Source: Gammaproteobacteria bacterium (lineage in GTDB: Bacteria; Pseudomonadota; Gammaproteobacteria; Legionellales; Legionellaceae). Taken from it: 35,331 bases of DNA. The DNA is taken from contig JASBUO010000011.1 in assembly GCA_030147855.1 (NCBI GenBank), positions 1-35,331 of the forward strand, read 5' to 3'. Each line of letters opens with the position of its first letter. Position 1 is the first letter of the stretch. Under the pieces are notes generated by a model that was not told the DNA's origin, ran no database searches, and saw nothing but the letters and a program-made list of their open reading frames with translations. This document shows positions 25,071 to 32,515 of this stretch, in pieces. A program made the position numbers and the translations under genes.

Positions 25071-26138
25071 GTGACAACCGTAGTTGCTCATTTTGAAGTC
25101 TCTTATCTCCAGTTGCTGAATGAAAACGGTGAATTAACCGGAAAACTTCCTGCCTTTGCCGCTGATCAACATGCCCTTACTCACCTCTACAAAACCATGC
25201 TACAGACACGCCTTTTTGATAAAAAAGCGATTGCGCTGCAACGTACAGGCCAAATGGGCACCTATGCCCCCATTAACACGCAAGAGGCTGTTTCAACAGC
25301 CATTGGGCACGCCCTAAAACCTGAGGATATATTTGTACCCTACTACAGAGACTATGCAGCACAGTTTCAACGTGGTGTTAAAATGTCTGAAATTTTAAGC
25401 TATTGGGGCGGTGATGAACGTGGTAGCCAATTTAACTGTGACTCTAAAGACTTACCCATTTGTGTACCCATTGCATCCCAATGCCTACACGCCTCAGGTG
25501 TTGCTTTTGCCTTTAAACACCGCAATGAAGCACGTGTTGCTCTGGCTTGTATTGGCGACGGCGGCACATCTGAGGGTGACTTTTATGAAGCACTCAATGC
25601 AGCAGGTACCTGGAAGCTACCTATTGTATTTGTAGTCAACAACAATCAATGGGCAATTTCTGTGCCACTTCAGCAGCAAACTGGTTGCGAAACCCTTGCG
25701 CAAAAAGCAATTGCCGCAGGCTTTGAAGGCGTACAGGTAGATGGAAACGACATACTCGCCACCCGAGAAGTCATTGGAAATGCTATTGAAAGGGCACGAT
25801 GCGGCGAAGGTCCAACCTTAGTTGAAGCTATAACATATCGTCTGTCAGATCACACTACTGCCGATGATGCTACGCGCTACCAACCCGCTTCGCAGGTTGA
25901 AATGGCACAAACGCGAGAACCCATTGCGCGCTTTAGACGCTTTCTAGAAAAAGAGTACAAGTGGGATAACACCAAAGAAGAAGCGTTGCTAACAAGCCTT
26001 AAAGCAGATATTGAGGCAGCCGTACAAGAGTACCTAAATCGCACCCCACAACCGATAGCCAGCATGTTTGATTATCACTATGCCGAAACTCCGCATGAAC
26101 TCATAGAACAGCGGGCCGTTGCAATGGAGGAACAATAA
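25071..26138 (+). CDS. pdhA: pyruvate dehydrogenase E1 component, alpha subunit
   Basis: Thiamine-diphosphate-dependent alpha subunit of the heterotetrameric E1 of a 2-oxoacid dehydrogenase. The 355-residue protein has the TPP-binding motif from GDGGTSEGDFYEALN (GDG at 162-164) to VVNNNQWAIS (N191), and RTGQMGTYAPINTQEA and VPYYRDYA as in PdhA of the alpha/beta type. Phosphorylation-loop-like YRLSDHTTADDATRY follows. Translation begins at GTG with AAGGA upstream. It is first of pdhA-pdhB-pdhC. Substrate preference for pyruvate over branched-chain oxoacids rests on family resemblance, not on a decisive residue. Confidence 0.92.
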   Translation: MTTVVAHFEVSYLQLLNENGELTGKLPAFAADQHALTHLYKTMLQTRLFDKKAIALQRTGQMGTYAPINTQEAVSTAIGHALKPEDIFVPYYRDYAAQFQRGVKMSEILSYWGGDERGSQFNCDSKDLPICVPIASQCLHASGVAFAFKHRNEARVALACIGDGGTSEGDFYEALNAAGTWKLPIVFVVNNNQWAISVPLQQQTGCETLAQKAIAAGFEGVQVDGNDILATREVIGNAIERARCGEGPTLVEAITYRLSDHTTADDATRYQPASQVEMAQTREPIARFRRFLEKEYKWDNTKEEALLTSLKADIEAAVQEYLNRTPQPIASMFDYHYAETPHELIEQRAVAMEEQ

Positions 26139-26139
26139 G

Positions 26140-27114
26140 ATGTCGAATATTACACTCCTTGAAGCTGTCACCCAAGCACTCGCTTATGAGCTGAACGAAA
26201 ATGAAAATGTAGTGGTATTTGGTGAAGATGTTGGAAAAAATGGCGGTGTATTTCGTGCAACCGCAGGGCTTCAAGAGCGCTTTGGTGAAAAACGTGTGTT
26301 CGACTCCCCCCTTGCTGAATCGATGATTGCAGGGCTTGCCATTGGTATGTCAACGCAAGGCTTAAGGCCTGTTGCAGAGTTTCAGTTTATGGGATTTATT
26401 TACCCTGCCTTTAACCAAATTATTTCTCACGCAGCGCGCATGCGTAACCGTACACGTGGGCGTTTAAGCTGCCCTTTAGTATTCCGTGCACCTTTTGGTG
26501 GTGGCATTCATGCGCCAGAGCATCACTCTGAAAGTACTGAGGCAGTATTTGCACATATTCCAGGACTTCAAGTGGTGATTCCATCTTCTCCAAAACGTGC
26601 TTATGGACTGTTGCTAGCAGCAATGCGTAATCCAGACCCAGTTATTTTTTTAGAGCCAAAACGCATTTATCGTTTGGTCAAGCAGCCGGTTCCTGACAAT
26701 GGCGAAGCACTCCCACTTGGTAAGTGTTTTACTTTAAAAACCGGTGAAGACGTTACCCTTATTAGCTGGGGGGCAAGCATGCACGAAACACTGCAAGCAG
26801 CTCAAGCACTCGAGGCGGAAGGTATCTCATGTGAGGTCATTGACGTTGCAACCATTAAACCTCTCGATATAGATACTATTTTAAATTCAGTTGAAAAAAC
26901 AGGGCGCGCAGTGATTGTGCACGAAGCGGCTAAAACCTGTGGCGTGGGTGCTGAAATTTCTGCGCAAATTATGGAGCAAAGCCTGGAGTACTTACAGGCA
27001 CCTGTACAACGTGTTACAGGCTATGATGTGACAATGCCTTATTTTCAGCTCGAAAAACATTACATCCCGAGCGTTAAGCGTATTCAACAGAGCGTACACA
27101 ATATTCTGGCATAA
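26140..27114 (+). CDS. pdhB: pyruvate dehydrogenase E1 component, beta subunit
   Basis: Beta subunit of the E1 heterotetramer, completing the TPP site. The 324-residue protein starts MSNITLLEAVTQALAYEL; the ATG at 26140 is one nt after the pdhA stop and has GGAGG inside pdhA, so the two are translationally coupled. Typical blocks are VVFGEDVGKNGGVFRAT, FDSPLAESMIAGLAIGMS, GLRPVAEFQFMGF, APFGGGIHAPEHHSES and IEVIDVATIKPLD-like EVIDVATIKPLDIDTI, then VHEAAKTCGVGAEISA. The usual length is about 325, so it is intact. Confidence 0.95.
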   Translation: MSNITLLEAVTQALAYELNENENVVVFGEDVGKNGGVFRATAGLQERFGEKRVFDSPLAESMIAGLAIGMSTQGLRPVAEFQFMGFIYPAFNQIISHAARMRNRTRGRLSCPLVFRAPFGGGIHAPEHHSESTEAVFAHIPGLQVVIPSSPKRAYGLLLAAMRNPDPVIFLEPKRIYRLVKQPVPDNGEALPLGKCFTLKTGEDVTLISWGASMHETLQAAQALEAEGISCEVIDVATIKPLDIDTILNSVEKTGRAVIVHEAAKTCGVGAEISAQIMEQSLEYLQAPVQRVTGYDVTMPYFQLEKHYIPSVKRIQQSVHNILA

Positions 27115-27125
27115 ATGGAGTAACT

Positions 27126-28232
27126 ATGACTATTTTTAACCTACCCGACTTAGGCGAAGGCTTACCTGATGCAGAAATTCATGAGTGGTTCGTTAAAGAA
27201 GGTGATGAAGTTACACTCGAGCAACCGCTTGTTTCGATGGAAACCGCTAAAGCTGTGGTTGATGTGCCTTGTCCTCAATCAGGCGTCATTGAAAAACTCT
27301 TTGGAAAAACGGGTGACATCATTAAAACAGGTGAGCCGCTTGTAGCTTTTGCTGCAGGTGCTGCAAAAAGCTCTGAAGATAAAGGCACTGTTGTTGGCAC
27401 ACTTGAAGAAAGTAGCCAACAGTTCGCAGACGATTTTATCGTGGGCTCTGCAGAACCTAGTGTACGCGCTAAAGCAACACCTGCAGCTCGCCTGCGGGCT
27501 AAAAAATTATCGCTCGATTTAAAAACCATTACAGGCTCTGGAAAATCTGGCCTCATCACACTTGAAGACATTGAAAAAGAAGCTGAAAAACAAGCAACCC
27601 CACCAGAAGGGTTTGAGCCCTTGCGTGGTGTGCACCGTGCCATGCTAAACAGCATGGTCGAGTCACACCAAGCTGTTGTGCCGGTTAGTATTTTTGATGA
27701 AGCTGATGTCTCACGCTGGGTCGGCAAGGATGACATTACCGTGCGCCTCATTCGCGCCATTTGCGAAGCAGCAAAAGCCGAACCCGCACTCAATGCTTGG
27801 TTTGATACAAAGCATAGTGCACGTAAGTGCTTTAATGAAGTCCACCTAGGCCTTGCCATGGATAATGCAGATGGTTTATTTGTGCCAGTGATTCATCATG
27901 CAGACGCTCTCAGTGATACTGATTTGCGAACACACATTAACGACTTTAAAGTAAGCGTTCAAAACCGAACTGTGCCGACTGAAAAACTCACAGGTTCAAC
28001 TATTACACTCTCTAATTTTGGAAAGTTTGCAGGTCGCTTTGCAAGCCCTATTATTGTGCCACCAAGTGTTGCAATTCTTGCGGTTGGACGACTCTATGAA
28101 GGCGTTAAAAGTGAGCAAGGACAAGTGTGCTCAACACATTTACTACCTCTTTCTTTAAGCTTTGATCACCGCGCGGTTACGGGTGGCGAAGCAACACGCT
28201 TTTTAGGCTGTATCATTGAATCACTGATTTGA
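27126..28232 (+). CDS. pdhC: dihydrolipoamide acyltransferase E2 of the pyruvate dehydrogenase complex
   Basis: E2 core enzyme that passes the acyl group from lipoate to CoA. Of 368 residues, 1-78 form one lipoyl domain with the lipoylated lysine K42 in METAKAVVDVP. Residues 113-150 form the peripheral-subunit-binding domain (KATPAARLRAKKLSLDL, then GLITLEDIE), and the rest is the catalytic domain ending LSLSFDHRAVTGGEATRF. The catalytic His is H348; at the place of the usual Asp in HxxxDG this protein has Thr352 (HRAVTG). This may be a family variant. The protein is on the short side, with a single lipoyl domain. ATG has GGAG upstream, 11 nt after pdhB. No lpd gene follows. Confidence 0.93.
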   Translation: MTIFNLPDLGEGLPDAEIHEWFVKEGDEVTLEQPLVSMETAKAVVDVPCPQSGVIEKLFGKTGDIIKTGEPLVAFAAGAAKSSEDKGTVVGTLEESSQQFADDFIVGSAEPSVRAKATPAARLRAKKLSLDLKTITGSGKSGLITLEDIEKEAEKQATPPEGFEPLRGVHRAMLNSMVESHQAVVPVSIFDEADVSRWVGKDDITVRLIRAICEAAKAEPALNAWFDTKHSARKCFNEVHLGLAMDNADGLFVPVIHHADALSDTDLRTHINDFKVSVQNRTVPTEKLTGSTITLSNFGKFAGRFASPIIVPPSVAILAVGRLYEGVKSEQGQVCSTHLLPLSLSFDHRAVTGGEATRFLGCIIESLI

Positions 28233-28238
28233 TAATAT

Positions 28239-28268
28239 ATGGGGGCATAACACAGCCCCCATTTAGGT
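28239..28268 (+). terminator. rho-independent terminator of pdhABC
   Basis: ATGGGGGC (28239-28246) and GCCCCCAT (28255-28262) form an 8-bp GC-rich stem with an 8-nt loop, followed by TTAGGTTTT. It starts 6 nt after the pdhC stop codon. It shows that the operon ends without an E3 gene. Confidence 0.85.
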
Positions 28269-28410
28269 TTTCTTATCCAGAACTCAAGTTAATAAAAGCC
28301 CATCGCTTTGAGCTATTGTACCTGTAACACCACACCATTACAGAAGCAATCTGGCCATCGATTTTATCATTGCGTAAAAGACGATAGCGACCCTTTATAG
28401 ATCATAGGCT

Positions 28411-28434
28411 GCACTCCAAATAAATTTGAAGTGC
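28411..28434. repeat. inverted repeat in the spacer between pdhC and fadJ
   Basis: GCACTCCAAAT and ATTTGAAGTGC pair at 10 of 11 positions around AA. The spacer 28269-28497 lies between convergent genes and has no supported gene; its minus strand has a short open stretch of about 40 codons without a start. The hairpin could help terminate fadJ or be part of a decayed repeat. Confidence 0.45.
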
Positions 28435-28497
28435 AATTTGCTCATGCCTGCGATACATATTCAAGATATGTAGGTGTTTTGGCAACAATCTCTCATG

Positions 28498-30555
28498 CTA
28501 TTTAGATGGTGCTGCACCACCGCCAATACTTGTATCGGCTTTAAAACGCCCACCATATTGGGTTTCAAGTGCTCTAAACGATGCGTTCAGCTTATCTTGC
28601 CCAAAAGATTTCGCATAATGCATGGGGCCGCCTCTGAAAGGCGCAAACCCTGTGCCAAAAATCATGCCAGCATCAAGTAAGTCTGCATCAGCAACCACCC
28701 CTTCCCTAAGGCATGCTGCAGCCTCATTGACCATACGAAGAATCAAACGATGTGCAATTTCTTCATCATGTGTCACACTGGCTTGCTTTAAAACGGCTTT
28801 GTTTTTAACCGGTTTTCCTTGTTTATATTGATAAAATCCTTCGCCAGACTTACGGCCCAGACGCTTCGCTTTAACCATGTCACGAATGCGCTCAGGCACA
28901 TTACCGCCATAGTGTGCAGTTAGATTTTCAGCAACCGCCAAACACACGTCTAAACCAACCGTGTCTGCAAGCTCAACAGGCCCCATCATCATGCCAAATG
29001 CTTTTGCAGCCTCATCAATGACTTCGGGTGCATAACCATCTTCAAGTAGTTGAATGCACTCAAGCAAGTACGGCATTAAAACACGATTTACTAAAAATCC
29101 TGGACTTGATTTTACAGGAAGTGGCAAGCGCGAGATTTGATTCACAAACGCGGCCGCATCATCCGTAACACGAGACAAGGTCTTTTCAGCACTCACAATC
29201 TCAACCAACTCCATACGAGAGACAGGGTTAAAAAAGTGAATACCGACCAAGCGCCCTGGTTTTTTCATCACCGTGCTGATTTCATTGAGTGGAATACTCG
29301 ACGTATTGGTTGCAAGAATCGCTTCAGGTTTTGCAAGTGCTTCTGCATGTTTGAAGATATCTTGCTTCACTTCTAAGTTTTCAAACACTGCTTCAATAAT
29401 TACATCTGCACGCTTTAATCCATGTCCATCTGGGTCTGGAATAAGCCTATCTTGTGCCGCCTCAACGAGACGTGGCTTTTTGAGTGTTTTCTTAAATAAA
29501 GTATGCGCGCGTCCAATAGCTGGTGCTATTTGAGCATAACTTTTATCTTGTAAAGTAACTTTTAGCCCTTGTTTTGCACACCAGGCTGCAATATCACCTC
29601 CCATAACACCCGCACCAATCACATGCACATGCTTTGCTTTAAAGCTTGAGGTTTTTGCAAACGCTTTCATGCGTTCACGTAACAAAAAGAGACGAATTAA
29701 GTTCTTAGCTGTATCCCCTTCTGTAACTAACTTAACAACTGAATCTGCCTCTTTACGATACGCGCGCTCATCAAACCCGCTCTCTTTCTCCCAAAAATTA
29801 ATCACTGAAAAAGGTGCTGGATAATGTGCCTTACGCGCTTTTTTGCCGACTTCGTGGCGCAATAGCTTTGCGAGCAAAAAGCGAATAGGGGCATATTTAT
29901 CGAGGCCATCAATGAAAGATGGCTTGTGCTTTGCAGGTTTATTTTTAATAAAGTAAACGGCTGCACGCTTTAGTTGGCGAAGTGGTACCACATCATCCAC
30001 CAAGCCTAGTTGTTTCGCTTTTTTAGGTCGCAGCATTGCCCCAGTTAGAATCACTTGAGACAGCGCTTTAAACCCACCAATAAGTCGTGGCAAACGTACA
30101 ACCCCCCCCCAACCTGGGTGAATCCCTAATAAAATTTCAGGTAACCCAAGACGGGTATCATCACTATCGGTTGCGAGACGATAATCACAAGCCAAAGCAA
30201 GCTCCATACCACCACCTAAGCAAAACCCATCAATCATTGCAACAGTTGGAATTTTAAGCGCTTCAAGACGCGAAAATACCGCTTGCCCTTTATGTAAAAA
30301 ATCTGCCGCACGTTCAGCCGTATCCAAGGTTGAAAACGTGTTAACATCAGCGCCTGCAATAAATCCTTTTTCTTTCAGTGAATGAATAACCAGCCCTTTG
30401 ACTTGGCTCATTGCTGCAATGTCTTGCAAGCATGTATTGAGCTCATCGAGTACCACCTCATTGATTGTATTCGTACCCATACCTGCTCTGTCAAAACCAA
30501 GCCAAACGATATGATCAGCATCTTCTGTTAATACCCAGTTCTTTTCATCACGCAT
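28498..30555 (-). CDS. fadJ: FadJ-type enoyl-CoA hydratase / 3-hydroxyacyl-CoA dehydrogenase
   Basis: Bifunctional alpha subunit of a fatty-acid beta-oxidation complex; 685 residues (E. coli FadJ 714). The N-terminal crotonase domain has GFCLGGGMELALACDYRLA and LGLPEILLGIHPGWGG, which carry the oxyanion glycine and the two catalytic Glu positions. The NAD-binding domain begins VHVIGAGVMGGDIAAWCAKQG, with EAVFENLEVKQD, ATNTSSIPL, GIHFFNPVSRMELVEIV (catalytic His) and the helical C-terminal domain KSSPGFLVNRVLMPYLLE. The start overlaps the end of the thiolase gene by 8 nt, so translation is coupled. It works with the thiolase and the ETF proteins encoded in this window. Confidence 0.94.
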   Translation of the reverse strand: MRDEKNWVLTEDADHIVWLGFDRAGMGTNTINEVVLDELNTCLQDIAAMSQVKGLVIHSLKEKGFIAGADVNTFSTLDTAERAADFLHKGQAVFSRLEALKIPTVAMIDGFCLGGGMELALACDYRLATDSDDTRLGLPEILLGIHPGWGGVVRLPRLIGGFKALSQVILTGAMLRPKKAKQLGLVDDVVPLRQLKRAAVYFIKNKPAKHKPSFIDGLDKYAPIRFLLAKLLRHEVGKKARKAHYPAPFSVINFWEKESGFDERAYRKEADSVVKLVTEGDTAKNLIRLFLLRERMKAFAKTSSFKAKHVHVIGAGVMGGDIAAWCAKQGLKVTLQDKSYAQIAPAIGRAHTLFKKTLKKPRLVEAAQDRLIPDPDGHGLKRADVIIEAVFENLEVKQDIFKHAEALAKPEAILATNTSSIPLNEISTVMKKPGRLVGIHFFNPVSRMELVEIVSAEKTLSRVTDDAAAFVNQISRLPLPVKSSPGFLVNRVLMPYLLECIQLLEDGYAPEVIDEAAKAFGMMMGPVELADTVGLDVCLAVAENLTAHYGGNVPERIRDMVKAKRLGRKSGEGFYQYKQGKPVKNKAVLKQASVTHDEEIAHRLILRMVNEAAACLREGVVADADLLDAGMIFGTGFAPFRGGPMHYAKSFGQDKLNASFRALETQYGGRFKADTSIGGGAAPSK

Positions 30556-31870
30556 CTTCCTTCACCTCCGTTGTGCGCTCTATATACATAGCACCGCCTT
30601 GACCGCCACCAATACAAATAGATGCCATACCACGTGTTCCACCATTTTTTTCTAAGGCACGCAACACATGTAGTACAATTCGTGCGCCACTTGCGCCAAT
30701 AGGGTGCCCTGCCGCAATTGCCCCACCATCTTGATTTAAACGCGCGCGTTGTGGTGCACCAAGTGGCGCTGAAAGCCCTAATACCTCTTTTGAGTAGGTT
30801 TCGTCATCGAATGCTCTTAAACAAGCAAGCACTTGAGCTGCAAACGCTTCATTAATTTCAAAAGCATCCATATCTGAGGGTTTAACGCCTTGGCGCTCGC
30901 AGATTGGCGCTACCGCATGTACAGGCCCAAGCCCCATTTGAGAAGGATCAAGTGCTGCCCACTCAGAGTCTACGATACGTCCTTTCACAGAAAGCCCGTG
31001 TTTTTTGACAGCATCAGCACTTGCAAGCAAGAGTAGACTTGCACCATCTGTAATTTGTGAACTATTACCAGCCGTTACCATGCCATATTTTTTATCAAAG
31101 AATGGTCTCAATTTTGCAAGTTTCTCGGGTGTTGAGTCGCTACGAGCACCATCATCTTTTTCATGGACCCTGCCTTTTTTATCAATAATAGGAATTACCT
31201 CACTCATATGATGGCTTTCATATGCTTTCAGTAAGTTCGCATGACTCTCTGCTGCAAAAGCATCCATTTCTTCACGTGTAATATTAAATTTATATGCAAG
31301 CTTCTCTGCTGTCTGCCCCATGTTAAGCCCGACAATAGGGTCAGTTAATCCGCGTAATAAAGCAATAACAGGAGCCAAAAATGAAGGGCGCACTTTCGGC
31401 AATAAAGCGAGGCGTTGCGACGTGTTTTTCGCCATAAACCATTGCCCAAGCCATGCTGTCATTTTAGCATTAAAAAGTAATGGGGCACGACTCATTGCAT
31501 CGGTTCCACCGGCAAGTACTAAATCACTTTGACCGCTTGCAATTTGGAGCGCTGCATTATCAAGCGCCTGCATACCCGAAGCACAGTTTCGCATCACCGT
31601 AAATGCAGGCACTTGGTGACCACAACCAAGCCTTAGAGCAATCACACGTGCAATGTTTGCTTCATCAGGACTTGGCATTGCCGAGCCTATAATGACGTGA
31701 TCTAAGTCACTGGGTAAAAAAGGCTGGCGCATCAATAACCCTTCACCTACTGAAACCGCTAAATCGGATGCACTAAACGGACCAACACCCTTTGCTTTCA
31801 AAAATGGGGTACGCGCTCCATCAACAACATAAACCGCCTTCCCTTTTAATTTTGATTGAGATTTTTTCAT
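30548..31870 (-). CDS. fadI: 3-ketoacyl-CoA thiolase (FadI-type)
   Basis: Beta subunit of the beta-oxidation complex, releasing acetyl-CoA from 3-ketoacyl-CoA. The 440-residue protein matches FadI (436 in E. coli), longer than FadA. The nucleophile is C96 in VMRNCASGMQALDNA; the second-site histidine is in GGAIAAGHPIGASGAR, and the acid/base Cys in MASICIGGGQGGAMY. EINEAFAAQVLACLRAF is the usual NEAFA block. ATG has AGGAG 6 nt upstream. It is followed directly by fadJ, the standard fadI-fadJ order. Confidence 0.95.
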   Translation of the reverse strand: MKKSQSKLKGKAVYVVDGARTPFLKAKGVGPFSASDLAVSVGEGLLMRQPFLPSDLDHVIIGSAMPSPDEANIARVIALRLGCGHQVPAFTVMRNCASGMQALDNAALQIASGQSDLVLAGGTDAMSRAPLLFNAKMTAWLGQWFMAKNTSQRLALLPKVRPSFLAPVIALLRGLTDPIVGLNMGQTAEKLAYKFNITREEMDAFAAESHANLLKAYESHHMSEVIPIIDKKGRVHEKDDGARSDSTPEKLAKLRPFFDKKYGMVTAGNSSQITDGASLLLLASADAVKKHGLSVKGRIVDSEWAALDPSQMGLGPVHAVAPICERQGVKPSDMDAFEINEAFAAQVLACLRAFDDETYSKEVLGLSAPLGAPQRARLNQDGGAIAAGHPIGASGARIVLHVLRALEKNGGTRGMASICIGGGQGGAMYIERTTEVKEDA

Positions 31871-31971
31871 TTTGTCTCCTGACAGCGCTTTTTTACAAAT
31901 AGCTATGTTTAGATAGCCACCATACAGGACTTTTAATCCTTTTTTAACACCTCATTTATTAAAATCTGTGG

Positions 31972-31999
31972 TTGACCGATGAAAAATTACTGATATACT
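31972..31999 (+). promoter_or_regulatory. sigma-70 promoter of the tRNA pair
   Basis: TTGACC at 31972-31977 and TATACT at 31994-31999 are separated by 16 nt, close to consensus as expected for a stable RNA. The predicted start near 32006 lies 8 nt before tRNA-Ser. The region between this and the fadI start (31871-31971) holds nothing else I can name. Confidence 0.7.
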
Positions 32000-32013
32000 G
32001 TCGCAGCACAAGT

Positions 32014-32106
32014 GGAGAGGTGGCCGAGCGGCTGAAGGCGCTCCCCTGCTAAGGGAGTATGGGGGCAAAACCTCCATCGAGGGTTCGAATCCCTCTCTCT
32101 CCGCCA
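32014..32106 (+). tRNA. tRNA-Ser(GCT)
   Basis: A 93-nt class II tRNA. The acceptor arm GGAGAGG pairs with TCTCTCC (one G-U), followed by discriminator G and an encoded CCA. The D arm is TGGCCGAGCGGCTGAAGGCG-like, the anticodon GCT is at 32048-32050 in the loop between CTCCC and GGGAG, the long variable arm is ATGGGGGCAAAACCTCCAT-like, and the T arm GAGGGTTCGAATCCCTC is standard. It reads AGC/AGU serine codons. Confidence 0.97.
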
Positions 32107-32116
32107 CGAAAACGAC

Positions 32117-32193
32117 GCGCCCGTAGCTCAGTTGGATAGAGTGTCTGGCTACGAACCAGAAGGTCGGAGGTTCGAATCCTTCCGGGCGCGCCA
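32117..32193 (+). tRNA. tRNA-Arg(ACG)
   Basis: A 77-nt tRNA. Acceptor GCGCCCG pairs perfectly with CGGGCGC, then discriminator G and encoded CCA. The anticodon ACG is at 32151-32153 in loop CTACGAA between TCTGG and CCAGA; A34 would be edited to inosine by TadA to read CGN codons. The T arm GGAGGTTCGAATCCTTCC is standard. It lies 10 nt after tRNA-Ser in one transcript. An integrase remnant begins 19 nt downstream, so its 3' end is the probable attachment site of an island. Confidence 0.97.
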
Positions 32194-32212
32194 TTTTTCA
32201 ATTTAAAATCAA

Positions 32213-32515
32213 CTACTTACATAAATTACGTGAAGAGCTATAGGTAGTCATGTAGTAAATTTGCAACACTCTTTCTGCTCCCTGCCCATAATTACCTGCG
32301 AGCTGCATGACAGAACCAATTCTGTTAGCCGCTGTTATTAAGTGATCACTTGAAAGACGCGCATACCGCAGCACTATTTCAAAACTTGACCATCCACCCA
32401 ACTGTTGTGACTCTTGCAGGCTTGTTCCATTTTGAACATGCCAGCTTGCCCAGGTATGCCTTCAGTCATGCTAACAAATCCTGCGCTTTTCAACTTGTCT
32501 CTTCCGTACAACGGG
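32213..32515 (-). pseudogene. tyrosine recombinase (phage integrase) remnant
   Basis: The minus strand encodes the C-terminal catalytic end of a tyrosine integrase: HD-stop-RHTWASWHVQNGTSLQE, then LGGWSSFEIVLRYARLSSDHLITAANRI, where RHT is the conserved RHxxR region, and Tyr in VLRYARLSSDHL is the nucleophile. A TGA replaces the Leu expected in HDLRHT, and a frameshift just before it separates LKSAGFV from HD. Nothing upstream of about 32510 can be read as integrase; the Mur-ligase-like gene ends there. It is therefore a 5'-deleted, inactivated copy. It points toward tRNA-Arg, a common integrase target. It is good evidence that the region to the right was once an integrated element. Confidence 0.88.

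Noticed and set aside
27275..27859. A 194-codon minus-strand open frame inside pdhC
   Set aside because: It is the antisense shadow of a clearly conserved lipoyl and acyltransferase gene.
57..28286. A 15-nt exact repeat (57-71 and 28272-28286) as a named repeat family
   Set aside because: A single 15-nt match is near the chance level for a window of this size; it is noted only as sequence in spacers.
28269..28497. A minus-strand open stretch of about 40 codons (containing RYRLLRNDKIDGQIA)
   Set aside because: It has no start codon or ribosome-binding site and matches no family I know; too short to support even as a remnant.
31952..32194. An 80-codon minus-strand open frame reading MARPEGFEPPTFWF and similar
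   Set aside because: It is the antisense of the two tRNA genes; ARPEGFEPPTF-type peptides are a well-known artefact of tRNA complements.
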